From contig JADPYG010000090.1 in NCBI GenBank assembly GCA_017654735.1, forward strand, positions 558,001-622,000: DNA of 64,000 bases, in the 5' to 3' direction. Positions 23,462 to 35,267 of this stretch are shown here, in pieces. Position 1 is the stretch's first letter. Each line of letters begins with the position of its first letter. Position numbers and translations under genes: made by a program. The stretch comes from Vishniacozyma victoriae. Its lineage: Eukaryota > Basidiomycota > Tremellomycetes > Tremellales > Bulleribasidiaceae. Under the pieces are notes generated by a model that was not told the DNA's origin, did not search any database, and saw nothing but the letters and a program-made list of their open reading frames with translations.

Positions 23462-25458
23462 CGTGAAAGTTGAAGGTGAAAGGGAAGAGAAAAAGTCGAA
23501 TTAAAGCTGGGGTATATACGTGTTCGGTCTGGGCGCGAATCAATCGTTTAAAAGATCCAGAATATGTATCCCGTTGTTCTAGTGATGGGTATTTCAGGTC
23601 CGATGTCGTGCTATGTGTATGGCATGCCGTCGACAAATTCAAAGAAAAGGGAGGAGAGAATTTGTATCAGCTGAGATGTCGAATTTGTACAGATGTCCAG
23701 TAGATCCCTTTAACCCGTTATGCAGGAAGGATGAAAGGCATAGAAGATGTAGATCGAAGTTGTAGTGTGTCGAAAGTGATAATATTGTATAACGGGAAAG
23801 GAACGGTTGTAAACTGTAGACACGGTCTACGGTCTATGAATATAAGATGAAGCGAAGAGAGGAATAGATCGTCGATAGTGAATTCCTCTCTTTGAGTGAT
23901 CTAGGAACGAAGGATCAGCGACGAATTCCATCCGAGATTGAAGTCGAGTGAGGCATGAAGGTGGCTTTTTGAGGTGAGACAGAAAGAGGCGTGCCGGATG
24001 AATGATATACAAAGTGCTCAAGAGTAGTAGTACAAGGGGGTAGCATGCCAATGATACCATGCATGGATAACCCTATCATCATTTACAAAACGTTCTTTCC
24101 CGAACCCTGAATCTCTTCCCGGTCAGGATTCAGGGGTTAGGGGAGAGGCAGTTAGGGTCTAGTGGAAAAAGATCCGACTTTTAGCCTCTAAAATGTGCCT
24201 GAATACTAATGACGGCTAAACTAGATTTTGCTATTGTTCCCAGGGAGATAGGGACATAGCCCTTTCTGCCAGGACCCTAGTAGTAAGTTATCAGTCTGCC
24301 AACTCGGCTCGGTCAATCCCTTCCGGAGATGTACAGCTGTTCATCTTCCCTAGCATCGACCCATCCCCAGTTTGACACGACCTAAGGCGTCATGTGAAAA
24401 AAACAGTTATTTCCAGTCACCGTATACAGTGTTGCAAGTAGTCCTTATACACATTTTCCACCACAGAGGAGACACAAAACGCCTTCCCGCATACGAGCAA
24501 GCCACGCGTAAAATAAAAGTCAGCACTGGAATAGGTACCTTTCTTGCAAAATTACTAAATCCGTACGAGAGACGCGAGTCTCACCATGCAACTTACCGTT
24601 GATTTGGGTGTGCCTGAATATTATACACCATGCATTCTCCTCGTTTTCGGTCACCGTGAAGTAATGCGGGAACGGGATTTACGGTAGAGATCTGGTACAG
24701 ACGTCATGGCTTGCGTCACTGGGCTGAACCATTTGTTGGCGGTGGCACATCATTGCAGGTGGTGATACATACAAGCCATGCCGGTGTCGTCGTTTCAGAA
24801 TCGTCGGACACGGTAAGGCACAGTCTGGACTTCAACCCAAAAGCTATAAGTTAGCGAGCGATGAAATGGTTAGTCAAGGAACCAGGTACATTTTTAAACG
24901 TTCCTATCTAGTGAGCCGCAGCCGAAAGTCTAACTTTCTTTAGAATGTGTTCTTATCTTTGGCTTGCACACGTGATAAGCCCATTCCGGAAACGGTTTAT
25001 TCGGACGATCCGGAAAAGCTTCAAGCCGCAATCATCAAGCCAAGATCACGTGAGGCTTTTTGGAGGCAATGGGCTTTTCTGTTCCATGTGCCTCAGCTGT
25101 TCGAGAAGGCTTCATGACGTCTTCAGGCGGGGTAGTATCGGCAGATACCTGGATAGGATGCTCAAGCCGGATTGTTCGGATATTAGTGGTGAGTCACTAG
25201 GAACAAGCCAAGTGAGTCGTTGTGTATCTGTACACATAAGGCTTTGTTTGGGCGAAACATACATTCACCGAAGCCTGTACTTCAATCTCAATCATTCACA
25301 GCCGTTTGAGGTATCTTCGGATCATGTCAGCTCAGTTGCGAACCTCCACTCGAGTCTGTAGACTCGCTTGCCCCACTATGAATCGTCTCGAGAATAGCTG
25401 GAGTCGGCGATGTATTCATGCTATTAGATTGTGGATAACCAGTACCCATGCTATAATG
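23462..25458. other. 2.0-kb gene-poor region
   Basis: Lies upstream of the minus-strand unknown and downstream of the mitochondrial carrier's stop. It contains a near-perfect inverted repeat CCCTGAATC/GATTCAGGG at 24105-24135 with a 13-base spacer. The frames here are short; the longest on the plus strand (24945-25361, 138 codons) has no recognisable feature. No tRNA B-box-like sequence was found by eye. Confidence 0.4.
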
Positions 25459-26963
25459 CTATTTTGATAATGACGAAACGCAAGCTTCAAATGTGAGGAA
25501 TGTAATCATATTCACCTGTCATTAGCGTTTACTCACACATGGTCGTTACAAGTTAGTGGGACTTACTGGCATAGCCCTATTCATCAGCTTTGTTCATGTA
25601 ACAGGGAGAGAAAACATACCTGATTAAAGTAGGGGCAAGACCTGCAAAACAAGCTTTCCACCCTTGGGTGGCTATTGTATACCGTATAACCTGCCGTAGT
25701 GTTGGTTTTGATTTTGGTTTACTTCGATCATCCCCGTCAGACCAAGATTCGGCTTGCATACGAGTTTTGAATGCGTCAAATGGGAATGTCACCTATCTGT
25801 CAGTCACGCTTTCAACGATCCATATGGTAGGGGAGGTGCGTACGAGCCAAGCAGTGACCCCAGCTACTCCTCCAGCAGCCATCAGTTCCGGCCATGTTAG
25901 ACCTGACGCTAATTCCGCCTCAGCCTCATCAATGAGGGAATCATGATGTCTATTCCTCGATGCAGTAGGTGGTGGTGGAGGTGGTTTGAATGATTTAAAG
26001 AAACGGCACATTGCCTCATATCTACCATCAGCATCTACTGTTGGGGGGAGGAAAGGGAAAGACCTACGTGCAGAAATATGGTCCGTAGGCTATGTCACGC
26101 ATAAAAGTTGCCGAGAAACCTCTATACATCCCTCTTATACCGTCCGTACGGATTATATGGCGGCATACATCTATCACTGACGGACTCAGATGAGGCGGGG
26201 CGGATTGTTGGCGAATCTACATCATCAGATCCATTCCGGATTGTAGACTCACCTTGACCAGCTCCATTGGACATGTCAGTAATCTATACATTAGCGGGAT
26301 GGGAGGAGGTGGATGGGGGCATACGATCCAACCATCCCACTTCCTGCTCCTGCTAGACATATTTGACCTAGACTTGGTTCCTTATCGTTCCCTTCACTAT
26401 CTCTTGGAGGGAGCTGTAATCTCATGAAGAAAGCGTAGGAGGTGAAAACGACTCCGTTGATCTGTTATTAGGACCGGCACCGAGACAAGAAAGACGAAAG
26501 GCATACGAAAGCTATTCCAGCCTGGTTATCAGCTTAAGGGAACTGATGACATAGCTGAGTATACTTACCATAGGTGATGTGACGCCTTTAAACAATCCTT
26601 TAACCTGCAATCAGCTAGATCAGTCACGCGACCTACCTTTTCCTCTTTGACGATTGAACCTGTCATCAGCATTTCTCTTCGTGCGTGATGAAGACGAGCA
26701 TACCCAAAGCTGAGAAGGTACTAGAATACCTTCCCGCATATTCCGGAGTCTGATACCTAACCTTGACCACATCAAACGGTTGTCCCACTATCAGACCAGC
26801 CGCCCCTCTTCGTTAGCTCTTGCTATAATGTGCGGAACGCGAAAGCTTACCGGCTATAACCCCAGAGACAAAGTCGACAGCTGGAGATGGCTTTGTACCT
26901 TACATGAGCTACATTTAAGAATGTTGGTGGTGACATACTACCATTACCCAGACTATCGCTCAT
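25459..26963 (-). CDS. Mitochondrial carrier (SLC25 family)
   Basis: Ten short exons splice into one carrier with three tandem repeats. Repeat 1 has VGQPFDVVKVRYQ, repeat 2 has CPMELVKIRQQ, and repeat 3 has TFPFDAFKTRMQ: the Px[DE]xx[KR]x[KR] signature three times. Each is followed by the usual GLFKG/GMYRG/ACFAG segment. The loop before repeat 3 contains a six-proline run and an acidic stretch (DSLIDEAEAEL), longer than usual. The last exon, reached through an intron at about 25510-25560, supplies VNMITFLTFEACV, which fits the closing helix of these carriers. Inner-membrane metabolite exchanger, nearest in flavour to the carnitine/YMC group; the substrate cannot be read from sequence. Start at 26963 gives MSDSLGNGSTKPSP and the first transmembrane helix. 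Confidence 0.87.
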
Positions 26964-27245
26964 CTCCGGATAGGTCTAAATTTACGATTTGTGATTGAGC
27001 TCCTAGTCTGCGATGACATGCGTGTTTCAAGTGGGCAAATGCTTGACAGATCTCGTTGTATACCGGTGATTTGTTGATCTTGGATCCTGGTTGTGCTATG
27101 TACAGATGCTGGAATTAAGCTGAGGTAAAGGAAAGTTCATGGCGCGTAGCGTTTAAGAAAGAGCGGCAAGCTCCGCCCGTGATCCCGAGGTGGAGGACAG
27201 TAGTATCCATACGGGTATGTTGTCTAGACTACAACTAGACTACCG

Positions 27246-28134
27246 ATGAATCTCGATGAAGAAGTAAGACCATATACCACATCGGCAGAACGGGAAAAGA
27301 CGGAAAACCTAGCAACGTTATATTCTATAATCGTCAGCTTGGAGTATCTGGAAAGAGCGTATGTGAGGGATTCAGTAACTGGAAAGGAGTAAGTCATATC
27401 GAAAGTCATTGAGTAACTGGCTAATATGAGGTATGCGCCAGCATGTATAAAGCTACTGGCTCAATATAAGAGTTTGATGAAGTTGGTAGGGGATGATATT
27501 GGTGGTGTAGAGAGTTTCATGAAACGTTTCAAGGTCCGTTCTCGCTTCTAAATGATACCATCTGTTATCGCTGATACAAACAGATGGATCACCCAGCCGC
27601 ATTGCATCGGTTAACAGTAGGAGTCCCAGCTACAGTCGAGCATTCTTCAGAAGCTACAGAAGGAGGGTCGGAAATTGCCAAATGGGTAGCAGAGACCACA
27701 TCGGTATGTCCTCTCTATCTCTTCCCTCTTTCCTCCCATTTCCAGATACCATGGACTCGCGCTGGGAAAAACTGATGTCATAGTCATTCATAACCTTTAT
27801 GGATGCTCTTAAATTGAACTTAAGGGCCAAAGATCAATTACATCCCTTCCTTACCGAATTAATGAGCGGTTATTCAAGATTCAAGGGTAGTCAGGAATGG
27901 GAAGGTAGAGCAAAGATCCTACATTGGTACGTCGTCCGATCACGTCTCTCCCGCCAAGGCTAATGATAGGCTGATAACGCTGAACGCTTTGAAAGCTAGT
28001 GATGAGATTACAGAAGAGCAGTCTAGGCAGGTATGTATCCCGCTTGAAAATGATGATGGGCTGATGTGTAGATGTTATTTGATATTGAGAATGCTTATAA
28101 TGAGTTTTTCCGTTCGTTGGGAGGGAAGAATTAG
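27246..28134 (+). CDS. VPS28: ESCRT-I subunit VPS28
   Basis: Spliced over about seven exons. The N-terminal domain reads MNLDEEVRPYTTSAERE, then LYSIIVSLEYLERAYVRDSV and CIKLLAQYKSLMKLVG. The C-terminal four-helix domain contains WVAETTSSFITFMDALKLNL and closes with MLFDIENAYNEFF. Both blocks are diagnostic of VPS28, which bridges the ESCRT-I core (VPS23/TSG101) to ESCRT-II during sorting into multivesicular bodies. About 220 residues, the normal size. Start at 27246 is the first ATG in frame with the conserved head. The upstream 282 bp separates it from the divergent carrier gene. Confidence 0.93.
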
Positions 28135-29669
28135 TGGGCTGATTAGATGGGTTGTACAACTGTACAAGTCAGGCATGCATGACATTACGACTAAATCTTC
28201 GCTATGAGCTGGACATGAACGACAACAGTAATTGTCCAGACCCTTTGCAAGATGCTGTAATATCTCCGAACGGGATCTCTGAGCTTTTCAGCTCTCCCCC
28301 GTGCAAGATCCCACCACCTCCCACAACACCCATCCACACCCACGTAGATCGTATGTAACGGTCATCCTCCCAAAACAAGTATCTTCAAACCCACATCAGA
28401 TCTCACTCCAATCAATCGTACTCCCAAACCCACCACTTGTCAACTCACTCATCCTCATCCCGATGTACACTACCTCCCACCGTCCCCCTTCATTCATCAT
28501 ACACCCTCTTTAGAAATCTCATCACACCTTGACCAAGATCCAGTGTGAAGACGCGAGTCCATAACTCTAGATCTAACGATCTCTTCCCTGGTAGATTGGT
28601 AGTGTGACTGATCCTGCGGAGGTACAAGTATGATAATCTCCGGGTTTAGGTGATCTCTGGTATTTGTGAAAGTTTAGGGAGTTTGGAGGAGGAGGTCATT
28701 GTTGAAAGTGGTGAGGTTTGCGAAAGAGGAGAAATTGAGAATATAAGATGTCCCTCGATCCTTAGACCGGCGGGATAGGGAACTTGATGGGATGTAGGTG
28801 TAGGAATAGGATAGGAAGGGATGAGAATCAAGTCCACCTCGGATCACCTCACACTCACCACATATCACGTATATGGAATACTCCCAAGACTCCACGACCA
28901 TATCAAAGCCATACTCTCGTGCTCATCACCTGATCCTCCCATCCTAGGTTCACCAATCCCATCTCAATTGAACGCCAAATCACAATATACCCCACCATAA
29001 ACCCATGATCCAGAAAGACAACTACATCCATCTACTCTCCGTCTAGCGATTATTGATGAACATTCGACAGCGTCGTCCTGGTTCGAAAAAACCTTTCGAT
29101 GATCCCGCTAACCTCACAAAGGGAGGAGGGGATGATCGCGGTGCGGAGAACGCTCATTTTCAGACACCGTATGTTTCCTTGCCATTATAAACTGTCGGCG
29201 TGGTACGTATTCGTACTTCGACAAAAGTCGGTATGCGACAGGAAAGTAGAGGTAGGGGTATGTAAAGAACTGACGATTAGGTCTTTTTCCAAAATTGTCA
29301 TGAACAGAAACTCACCTTAGGGTTAGGAGTCTATAAGACAGGGATCCGCCCATCAATTACACTATGGAAGACATCTCTGAGCTAGGATATACGTAGAAGC
29401 CCCAAAGGAGGGTCTAGGGGTGATATAAAGTGATAAGGCGGAATGACAGAGTATGGTCTGGAGGATAGGATTGTAGACCTAGAGGAAGGGAGGGAGTGAT
29501 GAGGGCTAAAATATGGCTGTTGAGGCATGGTATATAGGAGTCATTTGGAGATTAGTGTGAGGTATAGTAGAGAGTTGACTGGACGCGTCTTGATTTGAGG
29601 TTGACTTGACTTGATTTGAGTTTTGGTGCCCCACTTGACTACTTGTTATCACTCTACAACCCTCAAAAG
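28135..29669. other. 1.5-kb stretch without an assignable gene
   Basis: Follows VPS28 and precedes the DUF4604 gene. A plus-strand ATG at 29056 opens 38 codons (MNIRQRRPGSKKPFDDPANL...). A consensus-looking intron (29169-29280, CTGAC branch) would carry the frame to a stop at 29318-29320, about 50 residues; I consider this weak. On the minus strand, frames of 63-75 codons at 28646-28901 show no family likeness. The rest looks like untranslated or promoter DNA. Confidence 0.3.
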
Positions 29670-30321
29670 ATGTCAAAGAAAGGTCAATCCAAAAACGATC
29701 TCAAGAACCTAACATACATCCCTCAGAAACCAGCATTCCTACAAACCTTTGGTCAACCAAAAAGACCCTCTCCACCGCCTGGTAGATCTGGCGCGAAAAG
29801 GGGAGATAGGGGGGATATACCTTCTCGACCGAGTGATGGAGAATGGGCTGGAGGTAGTGATGATGAAGGAAAGGAAGGGAGTGATGATGAGTGGGGAGAG
29901 ACGTTTGGTGGAGGTGGAGATGAAGGTCCTCAGGTTGTGGTCTTGAAGGAAGGGAGGCATTTAACAGCAGACGATGTCAAGCGGGAACGAAGGCGGGGTA
30001 GGTCATTCTTTGATTCTCAATTAATCTATCCTTCTGTAATGGGAGGCACAGGAACGAGCTGATGAGATAGCGGCTGGAAAACCATCACAATCACCCCCAC
30101 CCATAACGGAACAAGAAGAAACGAAAGAAGAGCCAATAAAACCAAAAACCCAAATACCCACACGAACATCATCATCTGCGAAACGTAAGCTCGTAGGTAA
30201 GGAATCAGAAACTTCAGCCCTTAGCACTGGTAGTGGTAGTGGGGGAGGGACAGGGAAAAATGGGTCAAAGAAGAAGAAGAAGGGGGATAAGAAGTTATTG
30301 AGTTTTGGGGATGAAGAGTGA
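29670..30321 (+). CDS. DUF4604 / KIAA1143-like small protein
   Basis: Two exons give a roughly 190-residue, highly charged protein. The head NLTYIPQKPAFLQTFGQ corresponds to the 'YV-P-EPAFL' opening of the family. The middle is acidic (SDDEWGETFGGGGDEG), then comes the family hallmark PQVVVLKEGRHLTADDV. The tail is Lys-rich (GSKKKKKGDKKLLSFGDEE). The intron at about 30000-30070 keeps the frame. The start at 29670 is preferred over an ATG in frame 54 bp upstream because the conserved family head begins just after it. DUF4604 proteins have no established biochemical role. Predicted disordered, probably nuclear because of the basic tail (inference). Confidence 0.8.
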
Positions 30322-30915
30322 TGTTGGTACCGGGCATAGATGGCAATTGTATGTATTTGTATCTGTACTGCCCAACCAAGCAGATCGAGGAGACTCGATA
30401 TTTGTGGGAGCTACGCAAGATTCACTAATGACAGAGTCGCCTCTGATGATGAGATTGGGCAGAGACGAAGTGGAAGCGACGCCCGAGCGTTTGTTGGCGC
30501 TGACTAGAATCGTTTCGCTGCCTGATCCCTCAAGTCAAGATCTTGCGGTAGGTCAACTTGATTACTCCCATTTGTCGTTCAGCAACAGCGTCCACGTCTT
30601 AGGCAGAGCCGGAACTCGCGGGAATGCAGTACGGGGAAGTAGCAAGCCTTCGTCTCTTGTCAAGCAAATATGATTCATTCTCACCCACTTCATTTTGTCT
30701 CGTGATACCATATTTCTCTATCTCTCACTCGCCTCATACATATCTCTCCTCCAAGAACACGCTCGCATGCATTAGACTAGTCTTCAAAGTCCAACACAAC
30801 ACCTCCTAGACGGGATGTAGGTCACGTGAGATTGATTCCGGCGGAACGTCAATCCTTAAATTTCAGAATCACCCTTATACCTCCTACATCCATCTCATAA
30901 CGAACAACAGCAACA
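30322..30915. other. Intergenic region upstream of RSA3
   Basis: About 590 bp. One frame (30305-30673) overlaps the previous stop and shows no family features; I treat it as chance. The last 60 bp before the RSA3 start are C/A-rich, like other leaders here. Confidence 0.4.
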
Positions 30916-31776
30916 ATGGCACCGACAAACGCAACAGTACCATCAAGTAAACCAAAGACTAGAAAGAGGAGAAGAAGAGCCGCTTCTTATTCTGCTTCTA
31001 GCGGAAGTGATAGTTCAAGTTCAAGTGAAGATGGGGGTATGGAAGTAGATTCAGGGGATGAATCTAGCAATTCAAGTTCAAGTTCGAGCTCTAGTTCGAG
31101 TTCAAGTTCTGGATCTAGTGTTGGGAAGAAAGGGAAGGGGAAAGCTGTTGATTCTTCTTCGTCCTCCTCCTCATCTTCGTCATCGTCGTCCGACTCAGAC
31201 TCAGACTCGGACTCGGACTCGGATGTAGAAACGAAGAAACCCAAAGTCGCCAATACTACCTCTATACCGGTACCTACAAAGACCCGACCTAGAGCAGCGA
31301 CCGTTACTCCCTCCCCACCCCCTCCTACGAGATTACCATCTTTCATGGCCTCGAAATCAAGTTTGAACGGGCATGTCAATGGAAATGGAAATGGAGCGAT
31401 GGAAGTTGATGGGGATGGGGAAGACAAGAGGACGAGATTTAGGAGAGTGTATATGGAGACTTTGGTTAAAGGGTTTGGGAAGGATTTGGAGAAGATTAGA
31501 GAGGTATGTCTCAATGTCTCTTACTCCCCCTCCATCTTGACAGCAAAATCTCGCTTTCAAGACACCATTCGATGTCACATGAATAGTCGCTGATGATAGA
31601 CTGATCCCACACTCGGACCTAGTCGAATGCAATTACTCATTAACTCTCTATCAGCCGGTAAGTCCTGACATGACAATAATAGAGTAAGCTGATAGTAAGG
31701 CACGGAAGTATATGAACACGGAGCCAATGGTCAAGATGGAGTGGATGAGGTTGGCGTAGTTTTAACCCAGCAGTAA
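30916..31776 (+). CDS. RSA3: Ribosome assembly protein 3 (RSA3) with long Ser/Asp tracts
   Basis: Three exons. Residues 1-100 are a basic head (KTRKRRRRAASYSASS) plus Ser and Ser-Asp runs: two pure serine runs of 12 or more, followed by a six-fold SD repeat. The C-terminal third is the Rsa3 domain: RVYMETLVKGFGKDLEKIRE, then TDPTLGPSRMQLLINSLSAG across two introns, ending GVVLTQQ. RSA3 acts in the nucleolus with early 60S particles and the Dbp6 helicase group. The Ser/acidic tract resembles Nopp140/SRP40-type low-complexity regions. The second intron uses an acceptor GATAGTAAG; other acceptors break the frame. The domain match is good; the tracts are variable sequence. Confidence 0.85.
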
Positions 31777-32042
31777 TGACATTTTGGGCGTGAATTGGGA
31801 GCGAGGATCCATGTTCGACTATCAGGCTGGGGCTTCTTGGTCTAGTGCATTTCCCCTTATAGTGTATGCATACGTACCGCGCACTCTCTACTCTTCTGGA
31901 AAACTTGAAAGGTTCATAGGCATCAGACAAGTAAATCTGAATTTGCGGCCAAGCGTCATTCAGGAACGAACGCGTAGAAATATCAACAATTGATGTCAAT
32001 CTCAATTTCATGTCATAAAACAACATTACATAGGGTCAAGGA

Positions 32043-34244
32043 ATGTTCCTCAGATCATCCTCCCGTCCACAACCGGTTGACTGTTTCTTCTGTCTCTCCC
32101 CATCTTTACTACCTCCGTCGAATTCAAAGTCGAATGATGTAAAGGGGAAAGGAAGGATGGGGGAGGTTGGGAGTAAATGGAATTGGTATTGTGAGAGGTG
32201 TGGATGTTGGAATGTTCGTGATGAGGTGAGACCGTCTTTCCTTCATGTCCTCACCCCTTTTTGGTCGGGGTAGGTATGAGTATTGTGGAGAAGAGCTGAT
32301 GGGTAGAGAGGAGAGATGGTCTCTGAGCTTCCAGCTATGAAGACACCTACTATGAATCATAGGTCGTTCGAACTTAGAGGTATGTCCCCTAGCTTTTGGA
32401 TCACCATATGGACCTCTCATATGAGAAAGACAAGTAAGAAAGGATATCGAATCTACAGCAGCTAACAGACAGCTAAACCCTCTTCATCCCATTTACCCTC
32501 CACGACTGTAGCCTCGCCATTTTGTCATATTTGCTTGACTAATCAGACGTTGATCATGAACATGTTGGCGAATTACCTCCCAGATGAGGATGTAAGTCTT
32601 CTTCTCCCCTAATATGACCTCTTGTTCATCGTCAACAAATGGACGAGAAGGAAAGATGAAAGAAGGAAGAACTGATAATAGGATCCAACCTATCCATCCC
32701 TCTACGCAGACCTACCTAACTACCTCCGCGGAGTCCACACTCGCTATCCGCCAGTATGCAATAATTGTCAGCCGGCAGTAAACGATGCATTGAGAAAAGC
32801 GAATCATCGAGCAAATGTCGATGCTTGGGGATCTGCATTACGGCGGACTGATATCCCCGAGCGCCGAGCGAGAAGGGATGCGATGTTGGATGTATTGTTT
32901 TGGAGATTGAGGGGGGTATGTTTTGGGTTCAGTGCGGTACTGAGTCTGGTTATGGGTGTCAGCAGTATGTCACATCTGTTCTGTCATTTCGCCGGTAGCT
33001 GATGGACAGGTATCGCTCGACCTGCTTTGATGGACCTGGCGGAGAAAAGGGTGGGAGGTATACAGGGTACAACGGGGTTGTTGATTTGGCATACCAGCTC
33101 GATACTCTGGATGGCATGGGATCCATATTGGCTGCGTCGCCGGAATAGATCGAGGACAAGAATAACGGGAAGGCGGAAATGGCTCGTGAGTCGCATACAA
33201 GCCTGCTCGTGTGGGTAATTCTGACATCCAGATTGATATGGCTGTCATCTACTTCCTGAGGCTTGCCGTCACTGGATGGCTAACATTCACACCGGCCCTC
33301 TCTGATTTTGCTTCGTCACTCAAGACCGCTCTAAGAGCGGCATTCATCATCGAGATTACTGTACGTCTATACATAGGCGTCGCTGATGATAGCTATTCAT
33401 ACACGCATTCTCATCCCTCAAAATCTCCGCTCCAGTCCGTACACGCCCGATTGAGCCTCTCAACCTATCTAGACCCTCTTCCCCACGTCCCACCCAGCCT
33501 ACGACCACGCACCATCCGGCCACTGTACCTCGACCAGGACAAGGTGCGAATCCCATATTCGGCCTACCAGCCTTCACCACCACCACCCAAGAAGAACACC
33601 AACCGCAATACGAACCAATGGACTGGGAACCTTCTCCAACTGTTGATCGATTCCGACGACCTCCCGGTCTTAATGAGGATGAAGAGCTCAACGGTACCAA
33701 GAATGATTGGGACAGCTTTGCGGTCAACAAACAACGGATGTTCCCTCCCAGGGAAGGGCAGGATGAGACGGGTTTGGAAAGTTTGATTGCAGGATGGGGG
33801 ATTGATCCTAATCCTCCAGTCCAACGAGATCGGTCGCCGCCTAATCGCGAGGTCGGGGGTGATACGTCGAGATCGTATTTGTCGACTATACAGATCGGCG
33901 AGTTGATCGTTCGAATCACTTCATTCCTCCTAACTCTCGCTCGGATCATCGTGTTGATCCTCATCATCTCCTCGACCATCATCCCCAACAGATCGCTGGT
34001 GATAGATCAGATCCTATCAGGTATCGAGGTGGGAACGATCGTCATGTCCGCTATCCTCCTTCCTCGACAGTACCCAAGTCCTAGAGTCGCGATTCTAGCT
34101 GGAGACTTGATTCTACACTTGGTATATGCGATTTTTCAACGACATTCACAAGTTGGTCCATTAGAGGTGCTAAGAGATCCATGGATGGTAGGGATGACTT
34201 GGGGCCAGTGGGCTTTGTTGAATGCTACTAGGACTATGATCTAG
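32043..34244 (+). CDS. IMA1: Inner nuclear membrane protein IMA1/SAMP1 (TMEM201) homologue
   Basis: The N-terminal Ima1 zinc module is complete. VDCFFC (Cys pair), then WNWYCERCGCWNVRDE, then FCHICLTNQTLIMNMLANYL, then RYPPVCNNCQPAVNDALRKA and DAWGSALRR appear in the family order after splicing. The central part carries hydrophobic helices (for example MAVIYFLRLAVTGWLTFTPA). A Pro/Asp-rich segment follows, then a last exon with two or three helices (IVRITSFLLTLARIIVLILI and VGTIVMSAILL). Ends LLNATRTMI. IMA1 proteins sit in the inner nuclear membrane and link heterochromatin or LINC complexes to the envelope. About nine introns. Start at 32043 is the first ATG before the zinc module. Stop reading is clean, but a further 3' exon cannot be excluded. 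Confidence 0.85.
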
Positions 34245-34473
34245 TCGACGCTCGCGACTCTCAACCCTTTGTAGATCTCCATGATCCGTCAGTAATGACG
34301 GTGACGCATGATCTACGACATCCCCCCGCAAAGTCCTTTGAATCACCACCTCGAAACAAGATTATACATCACGAAAGGACGACCCTCATATCCTTTGTCC
34401 TCCGTGGGAGCACGATCCGTTCATCACCTCTCCAACGACGCTTCGCCCCACCTTCCACACTACATACTTCAAG

Positions 34474-35055
34474 ATGGTTCAAGCTTTCACCATCACCCAC
34501 AATACAAACCAACAACAACGACCAAGATCAAACGCTATACTTAACGATAATAATAACGATAATATGAAATACGATCCTACCCGAAAAGCGACTGAACGAG
34601 AGGAGCTCCCTGCTGAAAAGATTGATGTAGGGCAGGTAAGCTCATATCATCACTGATTTAGGAAGGGGCTGATGAGATAGGGCTTTACATGTACCTATGT
34701 GCCTCCCACTGAGAATGAAGCCAACGACGTTAATCCCTTGTCCCCGGTCTCGGTCACCCTTGACCACACGAATCACTTACTCCCGCCTATCGTTCAACCT
34801 CAAGCGATTGGATCATGGGATGATCTAGTTCGAAATGGGATCACTTTGGGAGATGCAGGTGCTCCGGCAGCTTTGGATCCTGATGACCATCCTGTCCTAG
34901 TTACCTGTCAAGCACCATCAGCAGAACCGGAGAAAGAGAGGGAGAAGACATGGAGTGAATTAGTAGAAGTAGGAGCTGTACTAGGAGAAGGTGGATTGAC
35001 TGCATCTGAAGTAGATATGAAAGTGAAATTGTGGGGATTGAGTTGTGCATTCTAG
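34474..35055 (+). CDS. Uncharacterised small protein
   Basis: Two exons joined by a 45-nt intron (about 34636-34680) give about 178 residues. The N-terminal 30 are Asn/Gln-rich. Two related acidic segments follow: SWDDLVRNGITLGDAGAP and TWSELVEVGAVLGEGGL, which look like an internal repeat of a [ST]W-[DE][DE]L-V-x2-G motif. Ends WGLSCAF. No known family. An ATG at 34308 opens a different frame that runs through this first exon to 34544, so the 5' end is not certain. Confidence 0.6.
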
Positions 35056-35208
35056 ATCTAGTACCCGTATCTATACTTGATTGTACTGCGATGATAGTCG
35101 ATGTCTAGCAATAATGATAACGTCATAATACAAGTTGTAACAAATAGACGGGATCAAAATAACAATGATCGACTCAAGTCTAGACAAAAGTCAGATACTC
35201 TAGATCGA

Positions 35209-35222
35209 CATATATATATATA
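35209..35222 (+). promoter_or_regulatory. TATA-like run upstream of tryptophan synthase
   Basis: A (TA)n run about 45-60 bp ahead of the TRP5 ATG, in a good position for a TATA element. No clear GCN4-type TGACTCA was seen in the 212-bp upstream region. Confidence 0.35.
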
Positions 35223-35267
35223 GGTTCTAATCGTTCTATCATTCTATATACATACACATAACATACA

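Noticed and set aside
24945..25361. 138-codon plus-strand frame
   Set aside because: No domain or splice support, and surrounded by stop-rich sequence. Judged chance.
30305..30673. 122-codon frame overlapping the stop of the DUF4604 gene
   Set aside because: Starts inside the preceding coding sequence and has no family features. Taken as a chance frame in UTR.
33356..33988. 210-codon minus-strand frame
   Set aside because: Lies entirely antisense to IMA1 exons whose family and splicing are well supported. A shadow frame.
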